Assembly (NCBI GenBank): GCA_031376455.1
Contig: JANMDU010000008.1
Coordinates: forward strand, 1-22,884
Source of the DNA: JANMDU01 sp031376455
GTDB lineage: Bacteria; Pseudomonadota; Gammaproteobacteria; Burkholderiales; Burkholderiaceae_C
Reading direction: 5' to 3'
DNA: 22,884 nt
Below the pieces are notes generated by a model. It had not been told where the DNA came from, made no database searches, and saw nothing but the letters and a program-made list of their open reading frames with translations. The position numbers were made by a program, and so were the translations under genes. Numbering within the stretch: position 1 is the first letter of the stretch; the number at the start of each line of letters is the position of its first letter. Below are positions 14,531 to 21,592 of this stretch, piece after piece.

Positions 14531-15637
14531 TTAACGCAGTCTTTGGCACACCAGCGAGCTCTCGGCATCGTTGGGGATAATCTCTCGTTCATCCTTAGCC
14601 AGCGCCACCTCCATCTCACGCGGCAGCTTCACGCCATTCTTCACCGCCAACACCTCAGCCATGATGCTCACTGCAATCTCACTGGGCATTTTGCTGCCGA
14701 TGTAAATACCAATCGGCCCTCGCAGGCGCGCAAGGCTCTCGTCGGTCTGCTCAAAATACTCTTTCATGCGCGCATGGCGCAGGGCATTGTTGCGGCGGCT
14801 GCCGATGGCGCCGATATAAAATGCGCTCGATTGCAATGCCTCCAGCAGCGCCAAATCATCCAGCTTCGGATCGTGCGTTAGCGCGAGGATGCAGCTGCGT
14901 TGATCGGGCTTGAAATCTTTCACCACATCATCGGGCATGCCCGTGAGCAGCTTAGCCTGCGCCACGCCCCAAGCGCCGCGATACTCCTCACGCGGGTCGC
15001 ACACCGTCACCGCAAAGCCATTAAAAAGCGCCATCGTGGCCAAATACTCCGCCAGCTGCCCTGCGCCGATCAGCAGCATGCGGTATTCCGGGCCAAAAGT
15101 ATTCGTGAGCTGGCTGAGCGAGACGCTCAGCTCCTGCGGTGCAATCGAAGCACTTTGCGACACAAGCCCCGTAGCCAGCGCCACCGTGCGCTGCATCAGC
15201 TGCCCCGCCTCCAGCGCTTTGACCAGCTCAGCGAGCAGCGCCGCATTCGGGTCAAACTCCAGCAGCAGCTCCAGCGTGCCCCCGCAAGGCAAGCCAAACT
15301 GATGCGCCTCATCGGCGCTGATGCCGTATTTGATGAATTGCGGCGGGCCAAAGGGAATGGCACGTTCCATGCCGGGAATCTCCCTCTTATCCTCTCGATT
15401 CGCCAAGCCAGAAGCAACACCAACATAGGCCAAGGTAAACCGATCAATCAAATCATCCTCAATACACCCCCCCGACACCGAGCCCACCACCGCCCCACTC
15501 TCGCACAACGCCATGATCGAGCCCACAGGCCGAGGCGACGATCCCCATGTGCGCACCACAGTAGCCAGCAGTGCTTTTTTGCCTAGGCTGCGCCAATCGC
15601 GGAGTTGACGGAGGACGGTGACATCAAGATTTTCCAT
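14531..15637 (-). CDS. XdhC/CoxI family molybdo-/tungsto-enzyme maturation factor
   Basis: The protein has 368 residues from the ATG at 15637. The N-terminal XdhC_CoxI domain shows ATVVRTWGSSPRPVGS (25-40) and VGSVSGGCIE (51-60), with the conserved Cys58. The C-terminal XdhC_C domain has a Rossmann start MLLIGAGQLAEYLA (187-200), then CDPREEYRG and YIGAIGSRRNN. In the xanthine dehydrogenase system XdhC binds molybdenum cofactor, has it sulfurated and inserts it into the apoenzyme. No xanthine dehydrogenase gene is in this window, but a tungsten aldehyde oxidoreductase island starts about 1.1 kb upstream, so a role in that cofactor's handling is plausible but unproven. Just before the ATG is GTTAA-ATGC-TTAAC (15640-15653), a possible operator. 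Confidence 0.9.
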   Translation of the reverse strand: MENLDVTVLRQLRDWRSLGKKALLATVVRTWGSSPRPVGSIMALCESGAVVGSVSGGCIEDDLIDRFTLAYVGVASGLANREDKREIPGMERAIPFGPPQFIKYGISADEAHQFGLPCGGTLELLLEFDPNAALLAELVKALEAGQLMQRTVALATGLVSQSASIAPQELSVSLSQLTNTFGPEYRMLLIGAGQLAEYLATMALFNGFAVTVCDPREEYRGAWGVAQAKLLTGMPDDVVKDFKPDQRSCILALTHDPKLDDLALLEALQSSAFYIGAIGSRRNNALRHARMKEYFEQTDESLARLRGPIGIYIGSKMPSEIAVSIMAEVLAVKNGVKLPREMEVALAKDEREIIPNDAESSLVCQRLR

Positions 15638-15639
15638 AG

Positions 15640-15653
15640 GTTAAATGCTTAAC
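15640..15653. promoter_or_regulatory. Small palindrome just upstream of the XdhC-family start
   Basis: GTTAA-ATGC-TTAAC begins three bases before the XdhC ATG. A protein bound here would block the start region. The arms are only 5 bp, so chance is possible. Confidence 0.25.
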
Positions 15654-15687
15654 TCAACAGTCAGATGGGAATGTAATGGCACAACAA

Positions 15688-16032
15688 CTAAGCCGCCTTC
15701 AGCAAAAACTCCACCTTCACCGCATCGTAAGGCAACACGATTTTGCCGTCTTCCGTTTTGTCGAGCACACCGCAGGCCAGCAGGGTTTGTACATCGCCGT
15801 GCACGGCTTTCACATCGCGCCCTGCTCTGCGGGCTGCCTCGCGAATGGTGATGGGGCCAGCGCCGCTCATGGCTTGGATGAGGTCGAAGCGCTTGCCGCC
15901 CAAGGTGCGCATCAAGTTGGCGGCGCTTTCAAAGCTGTAGCGCGGCTTTTGGGGTTTGCGCGTTTGCATGGTGTGCGCCATAGCAGCCAAGCTATCGGCG
16001 AGGGTGGATACATCAATCGTCAGGGTGTTCAT
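15688..16032 (-). CDS. HVO_A0114/TumA-like winged-helix DNA-binding protein
   Basis: The protein has 114 residues from the ATG at 16032, preceded by AGAAGG at seven bases. An earlier in-frame TTG is less likely. The central part reads FDLIQAMSGAGPITIREAARRAGRDVKAVHGDVQTLLACGVLDKTEDGKIVLPY. This is a winged helix-turn-helix in which DVKAVHGDV is the recognition helix and the GKIVLPYD strand is the wing. It resembles the HVO_A0114 family, known as the antitoxin (TumA) of TumE toxins. No TumE-like gene is adjacent. Instead it follows the HigBA-like pair by 25 bases on the same strand. It may be a second regulator of that operon or a remnant of another toxin system. Confidence 0.78.
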   Translation of the reverse strand: MNTLTIDVSTLADSLAAMAHTMQTRKPQKPRYSFESAANLMRTLGGKRFDLIQAMSGAGPITIREAARRAGRDVKAVHGDVQTLLACGVLDKTEDGKIVLPYDAVKVEFLLKAA

Positions 16033-16057
16033 GTTGATACCTTCTGTTGCCGATGAT

Positions 16058-16369
16058 TTAAGCCAGCTCTGCAAAGTTATTGATTTTCACCGTTCCATCG
16101 GGAAATTTAGCGACCACCTCCAGCACACCTCCCATCGCTTCAATATGACTGCGCAACGTCGAGATGTACATATCGGTGCGGCGCTCCATTTTGGCGACTG
16201 ATGGTTGCTGCACATGCAGCGTTTCGGCCAGCATTTTTTGCGACAAACCGCGCGCGCGGCGCAGCTCGTGCAGGGGCATTTCGGCCAGCATAGTTTGTGT
16301 TTGCTCGATCGCCAGCGCGCGCGCTTTGGGTGGCAGCTTGGCACGTAGCTCTGAAAAATTTTTAGCCAT
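16058..16369 (-). CDS. XRE-family antitoxin (HigA-like)
   Basis: The protein has 103 residues from the ATG at 16369, with GAAGGAC upstream. Residues about 30-75 form a Cro/C1 helix-turn-helix: MPLHELRRARGLSQKMLAETLHVQQPSVAKMERRTDMYISTLRSHIEAMGG. The tail GVLEVVAKFPDGTVKINNF is the strand segment commonly found in antitoxins paired with Gp49/HigB toxins. The gene overlaps the end of the toxin gene by eight bases, so the two are translationally coupled. It should neutralise the toxin and, by analogy with the family, repress the promoter at 16733-16761 by binding the repeats there. Confidence 0.88.
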   Translation of the reverse strand: MAKNFSELRAKLPPKARALAIEQTQTMLAEMPLHELRRARGLSQKMLAETLHVQQPSVAKMERRTDMYISTLRSHIEAMGGVLEVVAKFPDGTVKINNFAELA

Positions 16370-16727
16370 CGGTTTGTCCTTCTCGCTTGATTTGCTCAAG
16401 ATGCTCGTCATAAAGTCGGTCTGCTAGGGGCACATGCACTTCATACCAACGGTCATCGCCTGTTTTATCTCCCCCAATCAGCAAAATGGCCATGCGGCGC
16501 GGATCAAAGGCATAAAGCGTGCGCAATGGTCGCCCGCCTCGCTGCGTGCGCAGCTCGCGCATGTGCCCATGGCGTGAGCCGTTGATGCCGCTACTGTGAG
16601 GATGTCCTAAATTCGGTCCTCGGGCTTCTAGCAAACCAACGGAGGCTGCAATCGCGGTTTGTTCAGCTTCCGAGAGCGAAGCCCACCAAGCGCCAAATTC
16701 GTCTGTGTATTCAACTTCCCAAGCCAT
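16362..16727 (-). CDS. RelE/HigB-type toxin, phage Gp49-like family
   Basis: The protein has 121 residues from the ATG at 16727. The sequence follows the Gp49-like (HigB) toxin pattern: a start WEVEYTDEFGAWWASLSEAEQ, then LEARGPNLGHPHSSGINGSRHGHMRELR, then GRPLRTLYAFDPRRMAILLIGGDKTGDDRWY and a C-terminal helix DRLYDEHLEQIKRE. Conserved Arg and Lys in these strands and the L-GGDK-G turn match ribosome-dependent mRNA endonucleases of the RelE fold. The toxin gene comes first and the antitoxin second, as in higBA. A near-consensus promoter sits so close that no leader is expected, and I see no Shine-Dalgarno site before the ATG. Confidence 0.88.
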   Translation of the reverse strand: MAWEVEYTDEFGAWWASLSEAEQTAIAASVGLLEARGPNLGHPHSSGINGSRHGHMRELRTQRGGRPLRTLYAFDPRRMAILLIGGDKTGDDRWYEVHVPLADRLYDEHLEQIKREGQTDG

Positions 16728-16732
16728 GCAGA

Positions 16733-16761
16733 AATATAGCCTAGATAGAATATTCCGTCAA
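16733..16761 (-). promoter_or_regulatory. Sigma70 promoter of the toxin-antitoxin operon
   Basis: Read on the minus strand, TTGACG (16761-16756) and TATATT (16738-16733) are 17 bases apart, very near the sigma70 consensus. The A of the toxin ATG is only six bases beyond the -10 box, which is where transcription normally begins. The mRNA should be leaderless or nearly so. Confidence 0.8.
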
Positions 16762-16782
16762 GAGAATATTTTGATAGGCTAT
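16736..16782. promoter_or_regulatory. Operator-like repeats over the toxin-antitoxin promoter
   Basis: Two copies of AGAATATT (16747-16754 and 16763-16770) lie 16 bases apart on either side of the -35 box; the first is part of the palindrome GAATATTC. An outer inverted repeat ATAGCCTA/TAGGCTAT (16736-16743, 16775-16782) encloses the promoter. These are good candidates for autoregulation by the HTH antitoxin. The outer right arm overlaps the stop of the 99-residue hypothetical gene. Confidence 0.65.
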
Positions 16783-17078
16783 CCCCCACCCCGCTGCATG
16801 TACAAATCAAAGCGCTTCATGAAGGTGTAGCGCTGGGTATCATCAAGGTCGGTAAATTCAAAGCCGACGTGTAGGCGGGGCATGGAGATCAGGGCAATTC
16901 GGCGAGGTTCGCCTTCGTGCCAATGGATGCTGAGGTTGCCAGATTCGATTTGGGCTTTGAGGTTGTTGCTGGTTTGCTGCCACGCTACCTCGCCCATCGC
17001 AGCGGGCAGCCAGCCTTGCCATTCTTTTATCGTACAGCCCATTTCTCTGTCGAATTTGGCTGGGTAGTGGCTTTGCAT
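16779..17078 (-). CDS. Small conserved-looking hypothetical protein
   Basis: The protein has 99 residues from the ATG at 17078. The sequence opens HYPAKFDREMGCTIKEWQGWLP, has a central SIHWHEGEPRRIALISMPRLHVGFEF and ends RYTFMKRFDLYMQRGGG. I believe this pattern, with a Gly-rich end after DLYMQR, recurs as unnamed proteins in Burkholderiales, but no function is known to me. It is soluble, with no signal peptide or membrane segment. It lies downstream of the MoaD-like gene on the same strand, 160 bases away, with a dispersed repeat between, so it may be an end piece of the aor unit or independent. The stop codon lies within the operator region of the toxin operon. Confidence 0.72.
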   Translation of the reverse strand: MQSHYPAKFDREMGCTIKEWQGWLPAAMGEVAWQQTSNNLKAQIESGNLSIHWHEGEPRRIALISMPRLHVGFEFTDLDDTQRYTFMKRFDLYMQRGGG

Positions 17079-17105
17079 GAGTTTTTAGATCAAAAGTGGC
17101 AGTTA

Positions 17106-17147
17106 GCCGGCATAGATACTGCGCAGAGTGCTATTAAATGAGTAGTA
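17106..17147 (+). repeat. Dispersed ~42-bp repeat, intergenic copy
   Basis: GCCGGC, then CTGCGCAGAG and GTGCTATTAAAT, with a terminal stem that holds only with G-U pairs. It lies between the MoaD-like gene and the 99-residue hypothetical. Confidence 0.7.
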
Positions 17148-17238
17148 TCGGGTTGTGTGTCAATCTAGTAGTCGATTAACTCTGCACACGCTTACACGCA
17201 GCCTATCTCGCTGCTTATCCACCCGCCTACCCACCCGA

Positions 17239-17490
17239 CTATCCACCTGCAATCGGCGGCCAGATGGCGAGCACATCGCCCTCGACCAGTTTGCGGCTGC
17301 CGCGATCTTCTGGGTTGATGTAGTGGCCATTGACGAGGACGAGATGCACGAGCTTAATGGGCAGGCCGAAGGGCTCGATGATTTGTAGGATGCTGTGGCT
17401 AGGATCGACTTCGATTTCGACTTCGTTGCCTTTGCGGTGAGCGGGCAAATAATCGCCCAAGGTGGCGAAGAGTTTGAAGGTGATTTTCAT
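17239..17490 (-). CDS. MoaD/ThiS-family sulfur carrier
   Basis: The protein has 83 residues from the ATG at 17490, nine bases after the aorC stop. It has the beta-grasp pattern: MKITFKLFATLGDYLP at the start, EIEVDPSHSILQIIEPFGLPI, VLVNGHYINPEDRGSRKLVEGDVLAIWPPIAGG at the end. The exposed C-terminal Gly-Gly is the site that is adenylated and thiocarboxylated to donate sulfur for the pterin dithiolene. No MoaE or MoeB-like gene adjoins it, so partners must be encoded elsewhere. Its place directly behind aorC suggests a dedicated carrier for the tungstopterin of AorB. In the Aromatoleum aromaticum AOR system a MoaD-like gene is, as I recall, also associated. Confidence 0.9.
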   Translation of the reverse strand: MKITFKLFATLGDYLPAHRKGNEVEIEVDPSHSILQIIEPFGLPIKLVHLVLVNGHYINPEDRGSRKLVEGDVLAIWPPIAGG

Positions 17491-17499
17491 TCGCGAAGT

Positions 17500-18810
17500 T
17501 TATCGACCACGCCGAGAAACATCCGCCGCGCCGCTCCAATTGTTTTGGCCTTGCGCAGTCGCGATGTACGCGGCCATGAGTTGGGTGGGGTCTTTTTGCA
17601 ACTTGGCTTTCCATTCACCCAATTGCACCTTGCCTTCAACCAAGCCGCGCAGCGCGCCGACATGATCCGTCCAGCCAATAGAGTTGCAGCCCACCATCAC
17701 ATCGCCTTGGAATTGCATGGACAGGAGCTTGTAGGCGGCATCGTCTTTTAGTTCGATTTGCTCGCCGCCTTTGTCTTTTGCCACGCCTTGCCAGAGGCCA
17801 AAGCTGGTCGAAACCAAACCCAGTGTGTCAAGCACGTTAATTTGCGTAACTTGCTTGAGCGTGGTGGTCAGGCCCACCATGTTGAGCGCAGCGACGCGGG
17901 CTTCGTCTGCCGCATTGGGTTGAATGGCGCTGACCATATGCGTGCCGGTGGCGTGGTCAAACGCTTCGGCGCAATCGCCTGCGGCATAAATCCCTGCGAT
18001 GTTGGTTTGCATGCGGTCATCGGTGAGCACGCCAGTTTTGCATTCAATGCCCGAGCCTTGCAAAAAGCCAATCGTAGGCTTGACGCCGGTGGCGCTGATG
18101 ATCACATCGGCTTCAATGCTTTGGCCGTTGGACAGCTTCGCTATGAGTACCGAGCCGCTCTGAGAAATGCTCTCCACCTTGGCGCTCGTGTGGACGTTCA
18201 CACCCTTGGCCTCGCACCAGCGCTTGATCATGCCGCCAGCAGCCGGCCCCATCATGCGCGGCACCATGCGATCACCCATCTCGACTACGCTGAGCTTGCC
18301 TGTGCCTTGGCCCGATTGGATTCGATTCGCCAATGCCTCCATGATGATGCAGCCAATAAAGCCTGCGCCCATTTGCAGCACGCGGCTGCCGGGTTTGACT
18401 TTAGATTGAATAGCGCGCGCGTCATCCAAAGTCCAGCAGCTGTAGATGCCGGGCAGATCGATGCCAGCAATCGGCGGGCGGGCGGGGGTGGAGCCGGTGG
18501 CGATTAACATCGTATCAAAGCTGAGTTCTTTACCATCAGTCAATACTATCTTTTTAGTAGCAGCTTGCGCAGACTTTACGCCGGCTACCACTCGATTAAT
18601 CTTTAAATCTTGATAATGCGTGGCGCTTTTGCGCAAATGCGTACCCTGCTCTGCAATGTTGCCCACCAGCAAATATGGAATCGCCATGCGCGAATATGGC
18701 GCTTCTGCCTCGTTGCCAATCAAGGTGATCTCGTCTTGCGGCGCATGCTTACGAATTGTCTCCGCAGCAATCACGCCTGCAGGGCCTGCGCCGATGATGA
18801 TGTGGTGCAT
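17500..18810 (-). CDS. aorC: FAD-dependent NAD oxidoreductase subunit of tungsten AOR
   Basis: The protein has 436 residues from the ATG at 18810. It has two Rossmann folds of the pyridine nucleotide-disulfide reductase type: FAD site IIIGAGPAG (4-12) and NAD site MGAGFIG (147-153). ATGSTPARPP (105-113) and the second FAD contact GIYAAGDCAEA follow. There is no redox-active Cys pair in the disulfide-reductase position. By analogy with AorC of Aromatoleum aromaticum it passes electrons between NAD and the Fe-S clusters of AorA. A dispersed repeat (18544-18585) encodes about residues 76-89, in frame and in a surface-like stretch between the FAD and NAD domains. A gap of 175 bases with a large palindrome separates it from aorB. 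The MoaD-like gene follows closely. Confidence 0.9.
   Translation of the reverse strand: MHHIIIGAGPAGVIAAETIRKHAPQDEITLIGNEAEAPYSRMAIPYLLVGNIAEQGTHLRKSATHYQDLKINRVVAGVKSAQAATKKIVLTDGKELSFDTMLIATGSTPARPPIAGIDLPGIYSCWTLDDARAIQSKVKPGSRVLQMGAGFIGCIIMEALANRIQSGQGTGKLSVVEMGDRMVPRMMGPAAGGMIKRWCEAKGVNVHTSAKVESISQSGSVLIAKLSNGQSIEADVIISATGVKPTIGFLQGSGIECKTGVLTDDRMQTNIAGIYAAGDCAEAFDHATGTHMVSAIQPNAADEARVAALNMVGLTTTLKQVTQINVLDTLGLVSTSFGLWQGVAKDKGGEQIELKDDAAYKLLSMQFQGDVMVGCNSIGWTDHVGALRGLVEGKVQLGEWKAKLQKDPTQLMAAYIATAQGQNNWSGAADVSRRGR
18544..18585 (-). repeat. Dispersed ~42-bp repeat, copy inside aorC
   Basis: On the minus strand it begins GCCGGCGTAAAGTCTGCGCA and continues GCTGCTACTAAAAAGATAGTA. The order and spacing of blocks match the other copies, but the arms have diverged. 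It codes for part of AorC. Confidence 0.65.
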
Positions 18811-18846
18811 TTTTTTCTTTCTAGGTCTATTTCAATCGAAAAAGTA

Positions 18847-18938
18847 AGAACACGGAAGACACAAAAGAGCACGGAAACCACAGAAAACAATCGGAATTTT
18901 TCTGTGACTTCCGTGCGTTTCCGTGACTTCCGTGTTCT
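18847..18938. repeat. Large nested palindrome between aorB and aorC
   Basis: The outer arms (18847-18862 and 18923-18938) are 16 bases with one mismatch: AGAACACGGAAG against CTTCCGTGTTCT. The inner arms (18869-18887 and 18897-18915) are 19 bases with two mismatches, built on GCACGGAA and TTCCGTGC, around a 9-base loop. The same CACGGAA/TTCCGTG word recurs four times in the right half. Transcribed, this would be a long hairpin in the aorB-aorC spacer. The remainder of the gap (18811-18985) holds no gene. Confidence 0.85.
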
Positions 18939-18985
18939 CTAGTCTTCAAAGCGCCTATGCCCTCAACGGAGCAGATACAAGCAAA

Positions 18986-20833
18986 TCAAAGCCCCAGCCG
19001 CTCTTTAGTCTTCGCCGTTGGCCGGCCTTCTGGATCCCAGCCACGCACTTCGTAGTATTTGGGCAGCATCTTGGCCAGCTCGCTCACTTTACCTTTGGTC
19101 GGGCCGCTGGTGGCAGCTTCAGTCAGCAGGCGCTTAGGCAGCGTATCGTCTTTGTGGGTGAAGCCTGCTGCGTTGTTGAACTCGCGCTCCATATTCCAGA
19201 TGCGCTCGCCGATTTTCTCTAGCTCTTCAGTGGTGTAGCCCGTGTCGCAGGCGGCTTGCATTTGTGGCGCGAGATCGGCCAGCCCCCAGGCGAAGGTAGT
19301 GAACACGCACAAGCCAGACGAATCGAATGCTGCGGTGGCATCTTGGAATGCTTTGACCAATTCTGGCTTGCCTTCGTGCTCCAAAGGATCGGTTTTCACT
19401 GGGATGCCCAGCACTTCCGATGCAATCGTGTAGCCGCGCAAATGGCAGCCGCCGCGATTGCTGGTGGCGTAGGCCAAGCCAATGCCTTGAATGCCGCGCC
19501 CATCATAGGCTGGGAATTCTTGTCCTTTGCTGCTCATCGACAAATCGGGGTGGCCGAATTTGGCGCAGAGGCGCTTGGAGCCTTGGCCAATTTCTATGCC
19601 GAAACCACGGCCATAGATCGTCTGTTCGGCCAAAAAGGCCAGCGCTTGAGCGGAGCCAAAAGGTGCTTCAATGCCGATCTGCTCTTTGGTGAGCACGCCC
19701 ATTTCATACAGCTCCATCACAGCGCCCACGGTGCAGCCGAAGCTGATCGGGTCAATGCCTTCTTCGTTGCAGAGCACGTTGGCGTATTGCAGCGCATCCA
19801 AGTCTTTTACGCCATTGGCTGCGCCCAGCGCCCAAGCAGCTTCGTATTCCAAACCGCCAGAAGCGCCCCAATATTGCGGCTTGTTTTGGACGGTGAAGTG
19901 ATCTTTGTCAATCGTCTGGATCCGGCCGCAAGCAATCGTGCAGCCGAAGCAGGCTTGGTTGGTCACCAGCGGTTTTTTGCCATCCGTGGGGCGTGGTGTG
20001 GCCATGGCTTCAGCAGAAATATCTTTTGCGCCTTCAAACTGGTTGTTGCGGTGATTGCGGGTGGGCAGCGCGCCCACTTCGTTGATCACGTTCATCAGCA
20101 CTTGTGTGCCGTAAGTGGGCAAGCCTTGGCCAGTGACGGCGTTTTCTGCAAGAATTTTCTTCTTCTCAAAGGTCACTTTCATGAACTCTTTCGGATCACG
20201 AATATTGCCCACACCTTTGGTGCCGCGAATAGCAATCGCCTTGAGATTTTTGCTGCCCATCACCGTGCCGACGCCTGAACGGCCCGCAGCACGATGCAAA
20301 TCATTCACCACAGCGGCGTAAAGCACGCCATTCTCGCCCGCCTTGCCGATGCTGCAAACACGCGTGAGCGGGTCTTGTAAGCCTTTCTTGAGCGTGGCTT
20401 CCGTCTCGAAAACACTCTTGCCCCACAGATGCGAAGCATCGCGCAGCTCGGCGGTATCGTCGTTGATATATAAATACACCGGCTTGGCCGATTTGCCTTC
20501 CACGGCCACCATGTCCCAGCCGGCCATCTTCATCTCAGCGCCGAAATAGCCGCCCGAATTGGAGCAAGCAATCGCGCCTGTCAGCGGGCTCTTGGTAGAC
20601 ACGGTGTAGCGCCCGCCAGTGGACGCCATCGTGCCGGTGAGCGGGCCGGTGGTGAAATAGATTTTGTTGCCTTCCGAAAGTGGATCAACTTTAGGATCAA
20701 CTTCAGTGGTGAGGTATTTCGCAGCGAGGCCACGCGAGCCGATGTAGGCACGCGCCCAGTTGGTGTTGAGCGGCTCTGATTTGACAACGCCGGTAGTGAG
20801 GTTAACGCGAAGGATTTTTCCAGCCCAAGACAT
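18986..20833 (-). CDS. aorB: Tungsten aldehyde:ferredoxin oxidoreductase large subunit
   Basis: The protein has 615 residues from the ATG at 20833, which has GGAG seven bases upstream. An in-frame TTG at 20851 is less likely. Length and sequence fit the AOR family throughout. The N-terminus (WAGKILRVNLTTG, then YIGSRGLAAKYL) is typical. The [4Fe-4S] ligands are C295, C298 and C302 in CFGCTIACGR, with distal C509 in SSGLCVF. The pterin-binding and active-site segments GGLEYEAAWALG (with conserved Glu) and NRGGCHLRGYT (with His464) are intact. It oxidises aldehydes to carboxylic acids using a tungsten bis-pyranopterin. It lies between aorA and aorC and so forms the catalytic subunit of an AorABC-type enzyme. 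Confidence 0.95.
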   Translation of the reverse strand: MSWAGKILRVNLTTGVVKSEPLNTNWARAYIGSRGLAAKYLTTEVDPKVDPLSEGNKIYFTTGPLTGTMASTGGRYTVSTKSPLTGAIACSNSGGYFGAEMKMAGWDMVAVEGKSAKPVYLYINDDTAELRDASHLWGKSVFETEATLKKGLQDPLTRVCSIGKAGENGVLYAAVVNDLHRAAGRSGVGTVMGSKNLKAIAIRGTKGVGNIRDPKEFMKVTFEKKKILAENAVTGQGLPTYGTQVLMNVINEVGALPTRNHRNNQFEGAKDISAEAMATPRPTDGKKPLVTNQACFGCTIACGRIQTIDKDHFTVQNKPQYWGASGGLEYEAAWALGAANGVKDLDALQYANVLCNEEGIDPISFGCTVGAVMELYEMGVLTKEQIGIEAPFGSAQALAFLAEQTIYGRGFGIEIGQGSKRLCAKFGHPDLSMSSKGQEFPAYDGRGIQGIGLAYATSNRGGCHLRGYTIASEVLGIPVKTDPLEHEGKPELVKAFQDATAAFDSSGLCVFTTFAWGLADLAPQMQAACDTGYTTEELEKIGERIWNMEREFNNAAGFTHKDDTLPKRLLTEAATSGPTKGKVSELAKMLPKYYEVRGWDPEGRPTAKTKERLGL

Positions 20834-20925
20834 GATGTTTCTCCAATTCAATCCGTGGCGTACAGCGTGGCGGTATAGCTGGCTTGTACGCGCTTCAAAT
20901 ATTCAAATGACAAATTTAATGGTTG

Positions 20926-20944
20926 GTTGATTGCCAACATCAAC
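20926..20944. other. Small hairpin after aorA
   Basis: GTTGAT-TGCCAAC-ATCAAC begins right at the aorA stop, in the 111-base aorA-aorB gap. It may tune relative expression of the two genes. The stem is short and no T-run follows, so a terminator is unlikely. The rest of the gap shows only the aorB ribosome site. Confidence 0.3.
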
Positions 20945-21421
20945 TTAAGAGGCAGACGGTTGGTTACCTAATTTATCTGCCCAAGATTTCATTTTGTCGA
21001 TGCCCGTCCAGTTGGCATCCACAAAGGTGATGGCCGCTGTGGGGCAAGCCTCGACGCAGGCTGGCTCGCCGCCGCAGAGGTCGCATTTCTGAACTTTTCC
21101 AGTTTCCTGCACGTAATTGATCGTGCCAAAGGGGCAAGCAATCGTGCAGACTTTGCAGCCCACGCAAGTGGATTCATTGACCACTTTTGCGCCCGTGACT
21201 TTGTCAATCGTGATCGCTTCTACCGGGCAGGCATGCAAGCACCAAGCTTCATCGCATTGCGTGCAGGTGTACGGTACTTTTTTACCAGTGTGATGAAAGT
21301 CAAACACCTTGATGCGCGATTTGCTCGTGGCATACGTGCCATAGTTCTCAAACGAACACGCCATCTCGCACTGCAAGCAGCCCGTGCATTTGTCCGGGTT
21401 GATGTGCAACATTTTTTGCAT
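20945..21421 (-). CDS. aorA: Four-cluster ferredoxin subunit of tungsten AOR
   Basis: The protein has 158 residues from the ATG at 21421, with AGGAG six bases upstream. Four complete groups of four cysteines are visible: CTGCLQCEMAC (12-22), CTQCDEAWCLHACP, CVGCKVCTIACP and CDLCGGEPACVEACP. That is sixteen ligands, enough for four [4Fe-4S] clusters, as in polyferredoxin-like subunits. No Tat or Sec signal is present, so it acts in the cytoplasm. By analogy with AorA of Aromatoleum aromaticum it wires electrons between the tungsten subunit AorB and the FAD subunit AorC. It is the first gene of the aor unit, divergent from the AcoR-like regulator across 171 bases. Confidence 0.93.
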   Translation of the reverse strand: MQKMLHINPDKCTGCLQCEMACSFENYGTYATSKSRIKVFDFHHTGKKVPYTCTQCDEAWCLHACPVEAITIDKVTGAKVVNESTCVGCKVCTIACPFGTINYVQETGKVQKCDLCGGEPACVEACPTAAITFVDANWTGIDKMKSWADKLGNQPSAS

Positions 21422-21441
21422 AAAAGTCTCCTGTGGGTAGT

Positions 21442-21462
21442 GGCTTTGAGATATGCAAAGCC
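21442..21462. promoter_or_regulatory. Inverted repeat just upstream of aorA
   Basis: GGCTTTG-AGATATG-CAAAGCC is a perfect 7-bp inverted repeat 20 bases upstream of the aorA ATG. It could be an operator for the divergent regulator or a leader hairpin near the ribosome site. I found no convincing sigma70 or sigma54 promoter in the 171-base gap (21422-21592). Confidence 0.5.
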
Positions 21463-21592
21463 TTGCCTAAGTGAATCCAAATTGCATTGTTGGGCAACTG
21501 GACAAAGCAGCACCTGAGGTAAACCCTTGTGTGCAACGCAGCATTTCAGAAATTCTCAAAATGACACAGAATTGCTGGCTACGATAGCCCCT

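Noticed and set aside
14900..15586. Plus-strand 228-codon frame opposite the XdhC gene
   Set aside because: The peptide is His/Arg/Gln-rich antisense text with no recognisable domain, while XdhC motifs are clear on the other strand.
17758..18507. Plus-strand 249-codon frame opposite aorC
   Set aside because: Shadow of aorC, which has both Rossmann motifs intact.
19256..20278. Plus-strand 340-codon frame opposite aorB
   Set aside because: Long, but antisense to a complete AOR subunit with all cluster ligands. No ribosome site or domain supports it.
20834..20851. Longer AorB starting at a TTG at 20851
   Set aside because: The ATG at 20833 has a well-placed GGAG and begins at the usual family N-terminus.
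21455..21480. Sigma54 promoter for aorA
   Set aside because: TAGGCAAGGCTTTGCA resembles a -24/-12 element, but the GG to GC spacing is nine rather than ten. The divergent regulator also lacks the needed AAA+ domain.
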